Assembly: GCA_002441445.1 (NCBI GenBank)
Contig: DJWC01000117.1
Coordinates: 1 to 14,813 of the forward strand
Origin: Pusillimonas sp. UBA6240
GTDB lineage: Bacteria > Pseudomonadota > Gammaproteobacteria > Burkholderiales > Burkholderiaceae_B
Direction of reading: 5' to 3'
Length of the DNA stretch: 14,813 bases
Shown: positions 14,382 to 14,813 of the stretch, piece by piece
Numbering within the stretch: the stretch's first letter is position 1
Layout of the letters: each line of letters begins with the position of its first letter
The notes under the pieces: model-generated
What the model was told of the DNA's origin: nothing
The model's database searches: none
What the model saw: the letters and a program-made list of their open reading frames with translations, nothing else
Made by a program: the position numbers and the translations under genes

Positions 14382-14410
14382 TTCAAACTCGCGTGGTATG
14401 ACAGTACAAT
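14382..14410 (+). promoter_or_regulatory. Candidate miaB promoter with an overlapping dyad
   Basis: TTCAAA (14382-14387), 17 nt, and TACAAT (14405-14410) form a reasonable sigma-70 promoter. The inverted repeat GCGAG (14374-14378) / CTCGC (14388-14392) overlaps the -35 element and might be a regulator site. The leader to the miaB ATG would be about 45 nt. Confidence 0.45.
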
Positions 14411-14460
14411 AGTGGTTTTTCATTCCGCCCCCGGGATATAAACCCGCCCCGGCAATCGCC

Positions 14461-14813
14461 ATGCAAGAAACCGCCATCAAACGAGCGGGCGCCAGCGCCG
14501 CGCCGGCCGCCGGAGCGCCGGCCGCCGGAACGCCGGCCGCCTCTCCTTCCTCGTCCACGGAAACGCCCCGCAAACTATTCATCCGCACTTTCGGCTGTCA
14601 GATGAACGAGTACGACTCGGACAAAATGGCGGATGTATTGCACGAAGACCAGGGCGTGGTGCTGACCCAGGATCCTGAAGAGGCCGATATCATCCTCTTC
14701 AACACATGCTCGGTGCGCGAGAAAGCCCAGGAAAAAGTGTTCTCCGATCTCGGCCGCGTGCAGCACCTGAAGCACAGCAAGCCCGACTTGATCATCGGCG
14801 TGGGCGGCTGCGT
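14461..14813 (+). CDS. miaB: MiaB, tRNA-2-methylthio-N6-dimethylallyladenosine synthase (5' part)
   Basis: The frame from ATG 14461 is open to the window end (117 full codons). MiaB is a radical-SAM enzyme that adds the methylthio group to i6A37 in tRNA. After an unusual Ala/Pro-rich leader (about residues 9-36), the UPF0004 domain starts at KLFIRTFGCQMNEYDSDKM. It shows all three cluster cysteines of this domain: FGCQMN, NTCSVREKAQEK and GVGGC. The radical-SAM CxxxCxxC motif and TRAM domain lie beyond the window. The leader is encoded by a 15-nt tandem repeat. A start at the next in-frame ATG would fall after the first cluster Cys, so ATG 14461 is the likely one. The gene diverges from sorA. 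Confidence 0.95.
   Translation, partial: MQETAIKRAGASAAPAAGAPAAGTPAASPSSSTETPRKLFIRTFGCQMNEYDSDKMADVLHEDQGVVLTQDPEEADIILFNTCSVREKAQEKVFSDLGRVQHLKHSKPDLIIGVGGC
14500..14541 (+). repeat. 15-nt tandem repeat inside the miaB 5' end
   Basis: GCGCCGGCCGCCGGA occurs at 14500-14514 and 14515-14529, followed by a partial third copy (14530-14541, starting ACG). It encodes APAAG-APAAG-TPAA in the N-terminal leader of MiaB. Such repeats can change copy number without shifting the frame. Confidence 0.85.

Noticed and set aside
1..14813. CRISPR arrays, insertion sequences, tRNA or rRNA genes
   Set aside because: I saw no regularly spaced repeats, no transposase or integrase motifs, and no tRNA-like cloverleaf or rRNA stretches on either strand by eye.

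Overview
The window looks like the chromosome of a GC-rich betaproteobacterium, most likely family Alcaligenaceae (Bordetella / Achromobacter / Castellaniella type). The grounds are the sequence style of SecD, SecF and MiaB, the presence of a Bug-family periplasmic binding protein, and an operon of catabolic enzymes divergent from a GcvA-type LysR regulator. This placement is by recognition, not by a search.

Layout. Positions 1-1298 (+ strand) hold the 3' end of secD and all of secF, the housekeeping Sec accessory proteins. Positions 1406-11356 (- strand) hold nine closely packed genes that read as one operon. In transcription order they are: an acyl-CoA dehydrogenase-like protein, an NAD(P)-dependent aldehyde dehydrogenase, the beta and alpha subunits of a succinyl-CoA-synthetase-like NDP-forming acid-CoA ligase, a thiamine-diphosphate (ThDP) enzyme, a Bug solute-binding protein, a PRISE-like short-chain reductase, a xylose-isomerase-like TIM-barrel protein, and a carboxymuconolactone-decarboxylase-family protein. 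Gaps between them are 55 nt or less, with three stop/start junctions that overlap or nearly touch. A GcvA-type LysR gene (11526-12416, +) diverges from the operon, and the 169-nt intergenic region carries a CTAT-N11-ATAG dyad and two CTAAT elements exactly 30 bp apart. Positions 12543-14231 (- strand) encode a SorA/SorB-type periplasmic sulfite dehydrogenase and its cytochrome c, separated by strong hairpins. From 14461 (+) miaB begins and runs off the window.

How it may work together (inference). The nine-gene operon looks like a complete uptake-and-degradation route for an organic acid or ring compound that I cannot name. The ThDP enzyme has a His at position 28 and Glu at position 52, in 'GHG' and 'NEQ' contexts. 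These resemble the 1,2-dione ring-opening hydrolases (cyclohexane-1,2-dione hydrolase, IolD) as I remember them. One coherent model is: an enone reductase and a TIM-barrel isomerase/dehydratase shape the substrate, the ThDP enzyme opens a ring or releases an aldehyde, the aldehyde dehydrogenase oxidises it, the SucCD-like ligase makes a CoA thioester, and the acyl-CoA dehydrogenase-like flavoprotein acts on that thioester. The CoA-ligase pair differs from true succinyl-CoA synthetase at several acid-site residues. The acyl-CoA dehydrogenase lacks a Glu at both usual catalytic-base sites. Both points argue against assigning standard functions. This operon is the part of the window most likely to be undescribed.
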